Assembly: GCA_002429965.1 (NCBI GenBank)
Contig: DJBG01000089.1
Span: 19,155-26,489 of the forward strand
DNA length: 7,335 nucleotides
Source: Hungatella sp. UBA5982
GTDB taxonomy: Bacteria; Bacillota; Clostridia; Lachnospirales; Lachnospiraceae
Direction of reading: 5' to 3'
Shown here: in pieces, positions 1 through 6,522 of the stretch
Layout: each line of letters begins with the position of its first letter
Position numbering within the stretch: the stretch's first letter is position 1
The notes under the pieces: generated by a model
Seen by the model: the letters and a program-made list of their open reading frames with translations, nothing else
Database searches by the model: none
Told to the model about the DNA's origin: nothing
Position numbers and translations under genes: made by a program

Positions 1-1255
1 GCACCCAATCCATTAACGGGATAAGCAGAAGATTTAAAAACACTCCATAAAAAGGAATCTGATAAAAATGATACAACGTAATTGGCATGGTGACCAATTG
101 TACCGCCACTCCCGTGGAAATAGCACTAGACAGAATTTTTTTCTTTCCAAGCCAGTTTTCAAGGATGGGACCTGCCCATCCGATTGCATAAACAGCCCCA
201 AAGGACAGTTGGACGCCTCCATTCATAAGGAGCATCGGTGACTTAAGTCCTATAAGAAGCAACGCCAGGGAAGTGGAAGATAGAAGATCATAAGTTCTTC
301 CAAGATAGGCGGCAAGAAAAGCGACAGACATCATAATTACAGCCCTTACCACCGAAGGACCACTGCCTGTTAAAATTCCATACAACACCACCAGGACAGC
401 TCCTGCCAAGCCGGCGCCTCCAAGGCCCAGACCGGCTTTCCTTAAAATCCGGTAAAAAGCAAGACCGAGGAAGGACATATGCATGCCGCTGATTGCAAGA
501 AGATGGGAAATTCCGTTCTTTTGATATAAAGATTTTATATCTTCCGGTAGCCCGCTTGTATCCCCTAAAACGGCTGCCGTTAAAACACCGGCATCTTCTT
601 TGGATGTATACTTATAAAGGAGAGAGCGTCCCCATTCCCTGGCCTGGCGTATCCCATCTAAAAGTGGATCTTCTCTTGAATCCAGAATCTCCAGCTCCTT
701 CCCGGAAAATTTTCCGTCAATCCCCAGCCCCTGATAATATTCCTTGCTGTCAAACTCCCCCGGATTCCTGGCCGATGAAAAGGGCTGTACCTCACCCTTC
801 ACTTTGATGAGCTGTCCCAGCCTCAATCCTTTCACCTTGCTATCCCCTATGATTTGAGGATTAAAAGGCTTGACCGACACCATCAAACCAGAAACAAAAT
901 AGTAAGTATCCTGCTTCCATACCCGGTTCTCCTTTATAACAATCTGAAGAGATCCATTCTTTTCTTCAAAAGAAGATACCCTTCCTTCTGCTTCCACATA
1001 ACCGGCCGAAAGCTCCTCAATGGTCCTTTCCCTCTCTTCCCACTTTCTCCCGTCGTATCCGGCCCAGGCTGCGCCCAGGTATAAAAAAAGAAGAGGCAAA
1101 AGAACCCAAAGCCGGTTTCTGCCTCTCCAATAACCATAAAGAACAACCCCGGCAGCAAAAAAAGCCGGAATCAAAAGCCAGGATGTCAAAACCAGCAAAG
1201 CGGCAGTCTCTCCAAGTACAAATCCCCCTGCGATCAGACATAATGGGCGTTTTAT
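1..1255 (-). CDS. comEC: ComEC/Rec2 DNA-uptake channel, N-terminal part (3' end cut by window edge), apparent AUA start
   Basis: This is the membrane channel that carries single-stranded DNA into the cytoplasm during natural transformation. The frame is open for 418 codons without a stop and runs off the left edge, so the rest of the Competence domain and any C-terminal metallo-beta-lactamase-like domain lie outside. Hydrophobic segments occur at about residues 6-43 and 49-67. A soluble OB-like N-loop (DUF4131 type) covers about 79-200 and contains the family motif NPGEFD (164-169). The Competence domain follows, with AAVLGDTSGL (227-236), ISHLLAISGMH (249-259) and GPSVVRA (299-305). The N-loop has no cysteine; the only one is Cys6. 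No ATG, GTG or TTG stands at the expected start. The first codon after a well-placed AGGAGG is ATA (1255-1253), followed by KRPLCL, which looks like a ComEC N-terminus. It overlaps the stop of the GerMN gene by 4 nt, implying translational coupling. Identity is very secure; the start codon is an inference. Confidence 0.95.
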   Translation of the reverse strand, partial: MKRPLCLIAGGFVLGETAALLVLTSWLLIPAFFAAGVVLYGYWRGRNRLWVLLPLLFLYLGAAWAGYDGRKWEERERTIEELSAGYVEAEGRVSSFEEKNGSLQIVIKENRVWKQDTYYFVSGLMVSVKPFNPQIIGDSKVKGLRLGQLIKVKGEVQPFSSARNPGEFDSKEYYQGLGIDGKFSGKELEILDSREDPLLDGIRQAREWGRSLLYKYTSKEDAGVLTAAVLGDTSGLPEDIKSLYQKNGISHLLAISGMHMSFLGLAFYRILRKAGLGLGGAGLAGAVLVVLYGILTGSGPSVVRAVIMMSVAFLAAYLGRTYDLLSSTSLALLLIGLKSPMLLMNGGVQLSFGAVYAIGWAGPILENWLGKKKILSSAISTGVAVQLVTMPITLYHFYQIPFYGVFLNLLLIPLMDWV

Positions 1256-2310
1256 TGTTCTGTTCCTCCTATATCATTCAATGCTTCCTCATTTTCCGCA
1301 TTATAATCCAGATTGCGTTCAAAAAGCTGGTTTAAGGAAATGGAATCCCGAAACATGACTTCCTGAGAACCGTTCACCGTAATCTGCACCTTATTGATGG
1401 AGGAAGCCGCGGCCAGGGAATTCACGATAGAATAAATCGGGATATATTCCCTTACCTCCAGGGTGTTATTAAGAAATGCGGAATCAAAATTAATGTAACA
1501 GATGTTTTCATTGACCGACACATTGAGAAGCTTTGTATCCTTCGGCAGAGTCGAATTCATCCCCGGCCTTCCCGGACCGGCGATCAGCTGTTCAATGACC
1601 AGCTTTTCTAAGGAAGTGTTTACGTTATGCACCACTTCTCTTGTCTCCTTAACCAGCTTCTCACCGGTATCATCAGAGAAATACAGGGGCAGCTCCGTCT
1701 TCTCATAGGAGTTGACGTTACTGATGTTGTCAATAAAATCGGAATTTGCCATAGGACCTACCGGACTTCCCGAGCTGTCCATCAGTGGCTGTTCCGCCGT
1801 ATACACAGCAACATAGTCCACCCCTTTTACCTGGGTCAGTGTCCTCACCAGGGAAGACCTGCATAAGATTTCCCTGGTTGCATTCATCATGGCATAATTG
1901 TTATCAAAATACAGATAAAGAACCGTGTCCTCCAGCTTATAGCGCTCAAACCCCACCTTATCCGGAACCGCGGCCTGCCGGTCTAAGTCCTTTGGCACAG
2001 TCCGAAGCTGTTCCATTAAATTCCTGATCCTCCAGTCCGTCACATCTTCCAAGTCCCCTTCCGGTTTCTGCGGCATGTGATACTCCTGTGGTTCCATCTT
2101 TGTCATGGCAGAGTTTAAGTAATAAATCTGGTAAACATCACCGACGTTTTCCGTTCCCTTTCCTTCACTTCTTTCACAGCCGGTCAGGCACAGAAAGCAC
2201 GCCAGAAGAAGGAGAACACCCCTTAGCATTTTCGTTGTTACTGCACCGCTATTTAAGCAGTGCCCGCCCCGCTTTGCCGGGCGAAAAGATATGCCTGAAA
2301 GGCGTTTCAT
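1252..2310 (-). CDS. Lipoprotein with two tandem GerMN domains (GerM-like)
   Basis: This is a predicted lipid-anchored extracytoplasmic protein of 352 aa. The signal region carries a hydrophobic run (about 29-43) ending in a lipobox, LTGC, with Cys45 as the expected lipidation site. Two GerMN-type repeats follow, at about 57-190 and 207-335. The second shows the characteristic LYFSDD opening, a LEKLVIEQLIAGP helix and a NENICYINFDSAFL strand. GerM in Bacillus acts in sporulation and germination, and GerMN domains also occur in actinobacterial LpqB, a partner of the MtrB kinase. The start at 2310 is preceded by AGGAGG at 7 nt, so I prefer it over Met28 (2229), which has only a weak site. It leaves an unusually long 27-residue leader before the hydrophobic core. 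The gene begins 17 nt after the histidine kinase stop and overlaps comEC by 4 nt, so it may work with the kinase at the envelope; a purely germination role is less certain. Confidence 0.9.
   Translation of the reverse strand: MKRLSGISFRPAKRGGHCLNSGAVTTKMLRGVLLLLACFLCLTGCERSEGKGTENVGDVYQIYYLNSAMTKMEPQEYHMPQKPEGDLEDVTDWRIRNLMEQLRTVPKDLDRQAAVPDKVGFERYKLEDTVLYLYFDNNYAMMNATREILCRSSLVRTLTQVKGVDYVAVYTAEQPLMDSSGSPVGPMANSDFIDNISNVNSYEKTELPLYFSDDTGEKLVKETREVVHNVNTSLEKLVIEQLIAGPGRPGMNSTLPKDTKLLNVSVNENICYINFDSAFLNNTLEVREYIPIYSIVNSLAAASSINKVQITVNGSQEVMFRDSISLNQLFERNLDYNAENEEALNDIGGTEQ
1265..1270 (-). promoter_or_regulatory. Shine-Dalgarno site for comEC, inside the 3' end of the GerMN gene
   Basis: A perfect AGGAGG lies within the last codons of the GerMN gene, 9 nt before the in-frame ATA at 1255-1253. 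It supports initiation at that codon rather than further downstream, where no comparable site precedes an in-frame ATG, GTG or TTG. Confidence 0.75.
2262..2282 (-). repeat. GC-rich inverted repeat in the leader codons of the GerMN lipoprotein gene
   Basis: On the coding strand a GCCCG arm is matched by CGGGC 11 nt later. This 21-nt GC-rich patch sits between the strong start (2310) and the alternative Met28 (2229), in the part of the gene coding for the odd N-terminal leader. It could fold in the mRNA just downstream of the start. Function is unknown and the short arms may be coincidental. Confidence 0.35.
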
Positions 2311-2317
2311 CTAATAG

Positions 2318-2323
2318 CCTCCT
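2318..2323 (-). promoter_or_regulatory. Shine-Dalgarno site that sets the GerMN lipoprotein start
   Basis: AGGAGG lies 7 nt before the ATG at 2310-2308, in the short gap after the histidine kinase stop (TAG at 2330-2328). The alternative Met28 codon at 2229-2227 has no comparable site, so this element favours the longer N-terminus. Confidence 0.75.
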
Positions 2324-2327
2324 GTTT

Positions 2328-3770
2328 CTAAGAAATATAAGTGAGTGGAATCCGTACGGTAAAAGTGGCTCCCTCGCCCTCTTTGCTCTGAAGTTTCAAC
2401 GCTCCCTGGTGCATCAGTATAATTTTTTTTGTAATGGAAAGGCCAAGGCCTGTGCCTCCTGTTTCTCTGGATCTGGCTTTATCTACCCGGTAGAACCGCT
2501 CAAACACATGCTCCTGGAACTCTTCCGAGATCCCGATACCAGAATCTGCAACCTTTACATAAAAAAACTTATGATCCGCATCAAGGGTTACCCGTACCCA
2601 GCCGCCTTCCACGTTGTATTTGATGGCATTCTCCACCAGATTGCTTAAGGCAAGGGAAAGCTTCATCTCATCCACATCGGCAGTGACCTCCCTGATGCTT
2701 TCAAAAGTAAGCTCCACATTACGTTTTCCGGCAATGGGACGCAGCCTCTTTAAGATAAGCTCCATCAGCCCATTGATATTCACCTGGGCAATGTTTAAAT
2801 TTCCCCCTGCAGTCTTGTCCATGCGGACCAGAGACAGCAGATCATCAATGATCTTGTTTTCCCGCTCGATTTCATCGGAGATATCACTTAAGAATTCCCG
2901 GTAAAGCTCAGCCGGAACGTCTTCCATCCCCATCAGGGAATCAGCCAGCACCCGGATGGACGTAATCGGGGTTTTCAGCTCATGGGAAACGTTTGATACG
3001 AATTCTTCCCTGGACTGGTCCACTGCCTTCAGCTTCTTTAACGTTAAGTTAATGGTCTCTGTAATCTGGATGGTTTCCTTATAAGCATAGGGGCTGATGT
3101 TCTCGTCCATATCTCCCTCTGCCGCCCTGTTTAACCTCCGCTGCAATTCCCGGAAGGGCTTCATCAAAAGTTTGGCAAGAACAAAGACAAATATGGCAAG
3201 AACGGAAAAGATCATAAGCTGAAGAAATGCTCCCTTTTCCGACACAATGGAGACCCGGTTCAGCAGATCTTCCGTAGATGCCGTCACGATCATGACCCCG
3301 GCAATTTCCTTTTCCTGGCTGTTGGAATATATGGGAATCGTCAGCGCCGAATAATGTTTATCAGAATTATATTTGCTGCTGTTTTCTCCGTCAAAGCAGC
3401 GGATGACCTCTTCCGATACATTGAGCTTGCCCACAGAAAGGGAAAAGGTATCGCTGATGATCCTGAAATTCCGGTTCACCACCACGATCCGCCCATTGAG
3501 CATATCCGCCTTTACGGACATTTCATTGTCCAAAAGAGGATCCCTGGGCTCCATGGTCAGGTACCCGATCCTTGTCATTTTGTTGCTTAATATCCAGCAC
3601 TGGTTTTGGATATCCTGCATTCTGGACTCAATGAGGTTCTGCCGGTAAGTCCCCAGCATAACCGAGTTCTGGATAAATACCGGTATGATTCCAACCACCA
3701 GTAGGGCAATGATCAGAGTGACACGCAGGCTTATGGCATGTTTCTGATTAAAAAGCCTTATCTGGAACAT
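2328..3770 (-). CDS. Membrane sensor histidine kinase (HAMP-HisKA-HATPase_c)
   Basis: This 480-aa kinase autophosphorylates on a histidine in response to an external signal and passes the phosphate to a response regulator. TM1 is at about 14-34. An extracytoplasmic sensor of about 145 residues follows, with a Cache/PAS-like strand pattern (NGRIVVVNRNFRIISD, 92-107) and two cysteines, Cys58 and Cys125. TM2 is at about 182-203, followed by HAMP (about 203-255). The H-box has His263 in SHELKTP, the N-box is NLVENAIKYN (377-386), G1 is DSGIG (409-413), the F-box is FERFYR (423-428) and G2 is GGTGLGLS (438-445), so all catalytic elements are intact. The start is supported by GGAGGT at 3779-3784, 8 nt upstream. 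Architecture resembles PhoR/WalK/ResE-type kinases, but I cannot assign a named orthologue. No response regulator lies next to it: degV precedes it by 27 nt and the GerMN lipoprotein follows by 17 nt. The target regulator must therefore be encoded elsewhere. Confidence 0.96.
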   Translation of the reverse strand: MFQIRLFNQKHAISLRVTLIIALLVVGIIPVFIQNSVMLGTYRQNLIESRMQDIQNQCWILSNKMTRIGYLTMEPRDPLLDNEMSVKADMLNGRIVVVNRNFRIISDTFSLSVGKLNVSEEVIRCFDGENSSKYNSDKHYSALTIPIYSNSQEKEIAGVMIVTASTEDLLNRVSIVSEKGAFLQLMIFSVLAIFVFVLAKLLMKPFRELQRRLNRAAEGDMDENISPYAYKETIQITETINLTLKKLKAVDQSREEFVSNVSHELKTPITSIRVLADSLMGMEDVPAELYREFLSDISDEIERENKIIDDLLSLVRMDKTAGGNLNIAQVNINGLMELILKRLRPIAGKRNVELTFESIREVTADVDEMKLSLALSNLVENAIKYNVEGGWVRVTLDADHKFFYVKVADSGIGISEEFQEHVFERFYRVDKARSRETGGTGLGLSITKKIILMHQGALKLQSKEGEGATFTVRIPLTYIS

Positions 3771-3797
3771 GTCCCTGCACCTCCAACCTTATCCCTG

Positions 3798-4664
3798 TCA
3801 TAGATCTAACCTTTTCGTACAAGCAATTGCCAGCGCTCCCGGCCCAATGTGGCAGGATACGCTTAAAGAAAGATTGTCCACGTAGATTTCTCCTGTCTTT
3901 GGAAAAACCTCTTCCAGCTCCTTCTTAAATTCCATGGCAGCCGCTTCATTATTGGTATGGGCAACAGCAATGCTGGTGCGAATCCCTTCCGGATCGCCGA
4001 ATCGCTCCTCCATATCCTTTTTCGCAGCCGTGATCATCATGGTTTTGGCCTGCTTCATGGTTCTTGCCTTGGCAAAGGCGTCCAGCTTCTCTCCCTGAAT
4101 GGTAAGAACCGGCTTGATTCTTAAAAATGTCCCCAAAAGAGCCGCTGCCGGAGTGATCCTCCCGCCCTTTTTTAAATATTCCAGCGTATCCAGGGTAATA
4201 TAAATGGTAGACTCCATCTTCGTTTCTTCCAGCTTTTCCTTAATGGCAGCGGCGGTCATGCCAAAGTCTGCCATTGTCTTGGCATCCAGAACCGACTGCC
4301 TTTGAGTGACGGAAATCCTCTGGTTATTAACGACAAACACTTTTCCCTCATAATCATCCGCCAGCATAAGGGCAGTCTGACAGGCACTGCTCAACCCACT
4401 GGACATGGGGACGTGTACGATTTCATCATATTCCTCTAAAAGCCTGTTCCATAGATCCAGAAGATCGGCCGGAGATGGCTGTGAGGTGGAAATATCCACC
4501 CCTTCCACCAGCTTTTCATAGAAATCCTCTCTGGTCAGGCTGATATCTTCATAAAACGTATCCCCAGCCATCATAAATGGCATGGGTATTACGTAAATCC
4601 CAGCTTCAACTCCCTGTTTCTGGGTAATTCCGCTGTTGCTGTCTGTTACTACTGCTACTTTCAT
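3798..4664 (-). CDS. DegV family fatty-acid-binding protein (FakB-like)
   Basis: This is a 288-aa cytoplasmic protein of the DegV family. Characterised members bind a fatty acid and present it to the kinase FakA, which makes acyl-phosphate for membrane lipid synthesis. Family signatures are visible throughout: VAVVTDSNSGI (3-13), YEDISLTREDFY (38-49), the TSQPSPAD motif (60-67), SSGLSSACQTA (88-98), LKKGGRIT (164-171), LGTFLRIKPVL (177-187) and a C-terminal HIGPGALAIA (272-281). The length is normal for the family. An in-frame ATG at 4718 would add 18 residues without DegV similarity; the start at 4664 is preferred because AAGGAG sits 7 nt upstream and the first residues form the family's opening strand. 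No FakA/DhaK-like partner is in the window. The gene lies 71 nt after the ABC exporter and 27 nt before the histidine kinase. Several DegV paralogues per genome are common, so the specific lipid ligand cannot be told. Confidence 0.95.
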   Translation of the reverse strand: MKVAVVTDSNSGITQKQGVEAGIYVIPMPFMMAGDTFYEDISLTREDFYEKLVEGVDISTSQPSPADLLDLWNRLLEEYDEIVHVPMSSGLSSACQTALMLADDYEGKVFVVNNQRISVTQRQSVLDAKTMADFGMTAAAIKEKLEETKMESTIYITLDTLEYLKKGGRITPAAALLGTFLRIKPVLTIQGEKLDAFAKARTMKQAKTMMITAAKKDMEERFGDPEGIRTSIAVAHTNNEAAAMEFKKELEEVFPKTGEIYVDNLSLSVSCHIGPGALAIACTKRLDL

Positions 4665-4671
4665 TTCCGTT

Positions 4672-4677
4672 CTCCTT
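4672..4677 (-). promoter_or_regulatory. Shine-Dalgarno site that sets the degV start
   Basis: AAGGAG lies 7 nt before the ATG at 4664-4662. It decides between this start and the upstream in-frame ATG at 4718, which would produce an N-terminal extension unlike the DegV family. Confidence 0.75.
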
Positions 4678-4702
4678 AATTTCTGTAGGCAATGAGCCAG
4701 GC

Positions 4703-4724
4703 GCAGGAATGCTTGCATTTCTGC
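4703..4724 (-). other. Imperfect hairpin in the ABC exporter-degV gap
   Basis: The coding strand can pair GCAG-A-AATG with CATT-C-CTGC around a CAAG loop: eight base pairs with one internal A/C mismatch. It lies in the 71-nt gap, the widest in the window. No T-run follows, so it does not look like an intrinsic terminator. It could be an mRNA processing or stability element, or chance. Confidence 0.35.
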
Positions 4725-4735
4725 ATAATATTTAA

Positions 4736-6514
4736 CTACCTTGTCAGGGCAGCCTGTTCTTCTTCGCCCACAGACGTATAAAGCTGATAATACATTCCCC
4801 GCCTTAAAAGCAGCTCCTCATGATTTCCCTCTTCCACAATGTTACTGTCGGAAAGTACTAATATCCGGTCTGCATTCTGGATGGTAGTAAGGCGGTGGGC
4901 AATTGTCAGCGTGGTACGGCCTACGGCCAGGCGTTCCAGGGACTGGGAAACCAAATGCTCGCTCTCGTTATCAAGAGCAGAGGTGGCTTCATCAAGGATC
5001 AGCACCTGGGGATTTTTAAGAAATACCCTGGCAATGCTGATGCGCTGCTTTTGTCCTCCTGAAAGCTTAACTCCACGCTCTCCCACATAGGTATCATAGC
5101 CGTCCTTTAGCCCTGTGATAAAATCATGGGCTCCGGCCAGCTTTGCAGCCCGGATCACTTCCTCCTTGGAAGCCCCGGGATAGCCGTATTCAATATTTTC
5201 AAAAACCGTTCCCGAAAACAGATACACATCCTGCTGCACCACGCCTACGGCGTTCCTTAAAGTCTCTAAGGTTACATTCCTGATATCCTGACCGTCGATG
5301 AGGATCTCTCCCTCCGTGGGATCATAGAAGCGGGGGATCAGGTTGCATAACGTTGTCTTTCCTCCTCCGGAAGGACCGACAAGGGCCACCTTTTCACCCG
5401 GTTTGATATCAAGGTTGATGCTGCTAAGCACCGGATTATGGTCATCCGGGTATTCAAAAGATACGTGATGAAAGGTGATATTTCCTTTTACATCATGAAG
5501 AGGTTTTGCACCTTCTTCATCAAAGATGTCCACACTTGCATCCATCAGTTCCGTAAAACGTTCGACTCCGGTTATTCCTCTCTGGAACTGTTCCGCGAAT
5601 TCGATGATCCTGCGGATTGTGGCAAGCAGCGTGGTCACATACAGGGTATAAGCCACCAGATCTCCGGGTTCAATCAGTCCCTTTACCATGAATATACCGC
5701 CTGCTACGATGACCACTACATACATCAAACCGTCAAACATACGGATGGTATTCTGGAAAGCAGCCATGTATTTATAGGTTTTCCGTTTAATTTCCAAAAA
5801 TTCCAGATTATCCCGGTTGAATTTTTCAATCTCAATCTTTTCGTTGGCAAAGGCCCGGACCACACGGTTTCCAAGAAGGCTGTCCTCAATTCTGGCATTC
5901 AGCTCACCGATGTGGTTTCTCTGGTGTTTAAAAGCCTTTCTCACCTGCAGGTTAAAGTAAGTACAGGATACCGCCATAAGCGGAATCAGCAGGAAAATGA
6001 TAAGGGTCAGAGGGAGATTGATCCCTGCAAGTATAATAAAGGATACCAACGTCTTTAAGAAGGCAATAAAAAATTCTTCCGGACAGTGGTGGGCAAATTC
6101 CGTAACGTCAAATAAGTCACTGGTGATCCTCGACATGATCTGCCCGACCTTTGTATTGTTAAAATAGTTATCCGACAGCTTCTGCAAATGTGCAAATGCA
6201 TCCTGTCTCATGTCGGTCTCAATAGCCGCTCCCATAACATGGCCCGTGTAAGCCATATAGAAGCTGGCCATTCCGTCTATGATCCTGAGACCAAAATAAA
6301 GGGCGCCGATCACGATGATCGTACGAATCGTAAGGGACGTTATGTCTCTTAATCCCTGATTGGTAATATAACGTAAGATCAAAGGCAATACCATCTCACA
6401 GATGGTAGTAAGCGACGCACAGAATAAATCCATGACCATAACTTTAGTATATTTTTTATAGTAGGGCACAAAGCGTTTTAACAATGTGCCCGTTCTCATC
6501 TCATTTTGTTTCAT
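4736..6514 (-). CDS. ABC exporter half-transporter (permease fused to ATPase)
   Basis: This 592-aa MsbA/LmrA/BmrA-type exporter has an N-terminal type IV exporter membrane domain fused to one ATPase domain. Six hydrophobic spans fall at roughly 24-48, 63-87, 147-167, 168-187, 259-280 and 285-305. The ATPase domain starts near 345 and has a complete motif set: A-loop Tyr355, Walker A GPSGGGKTT (380-388), Q-loop QQDVYLFSG (427-435), X-loop VGERG (477-481), signature LSGGQ (484-488), Walker B VLILDEA (504-510) with catalytic Glu509, D-loop SALD and H-loop His540. The ATP site is canonical. Substrates in this family are lipids, drugs or peptides, and the sequence does not reveal which. No second half-transporter adjoins it, so a homodimer is the simplest model. 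The start at 6514 has AGAGG (6520-6524) 5 nt upstream, overlapping the TAG stop of the preceding gene, which suggests coupling. Met6 is an alternative without a good ribosome binding site. Confidence 0.97.
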   Translation of the reverse strand: MKQNEMRTGTLLKRFVPYYKKYTKVMVMDLFCASLTTICEMVLPLILRYITNQGLRDITSLTIRTIIVIGALYFGLRIIDGMASFYMAYTGHVMGAAIETDMRQDAFAHLQKLSDNYFNNTKVGQIMSRITSDLFDVTEFAHHCPEEFFIAFLKTLVSFIILAGINLPLTLIIFLLIPLMAVSCTYFNLQVRKAFKHQRNHIGELNARIEDSLLGNRVVRAFANEKIEIEKFNRDNLEFLEIKRKTYKYMAAFQNTIRMFDGLMYVVVIVAGGIFMVKGLIEPGDLVAYTLYVTTLLATIRRIIEFAEQFQRGITGVERFTELMDASVDIFDEEGAKPLHDVKGNITFHHVSFEYPDDHNPVLSSINLDIKPGEKVALVGPSGGGKTTLCNLIPRFYDPTEGEILIDGQDIRNVTLETLRNAVGVVQQDVYLFSGTVFENIEYGYPGASKEEVIRAAKLAGAHDFITGLKDGYDTYVGERGVKLSGGQKQRISIARVFLKNPQVLILDEATSALDNESEHLVSQSLERLAVGRTTLTIAHRLTTIQNADRILVLSDSNIVEEGNHEELLLRRGMYYQLYTSVGEEEQAALTR

Positions 6515-6522
6515 ATAATCCT

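Noticed and set aside
934..1241. Two short minus-strand frames starting at ATG codons 1158 and 1241
   Set aside because: They are out of frame with comEC, whose frame is continuous with family motifs. The ATG at 1241 cannot serve comEC without a frameshift, and none is needed.
1..1255. comEC as a pseudogene
   Set aside because: All 418 visible codons are open and key motifs are intact. Only the start codon is unusual, which is not enough to call it broken.
2088..2648. Plus-strand open frame of 186 codons spanning the kinase/GerMN junction
   Set aside because: It is antisense to two well-supported genes, has no good ribosome binding site and reads like low-information shadow sequence.
4665..4718. 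Upstream in-frame ATG giving degV 18 extra residues
   Set aside because: The extension is unlike DegV N-termini, and the AAGGAG site is placed for the start at 4664.
4725..4747. Possible promoter before degV: CTGACA and TATTAT on the minus strand
   Set aside because: The spacer is only 11 bp, too short for a standard sigma-A promoter, and no better -35 lies at 16-18 bp.
5438..6058. Long plus-strand open frame (206 codons)
   Set aside because: It lies entirely antisense to the ABC exporter, whose motifs are intact, and its product shows no domain pattern.
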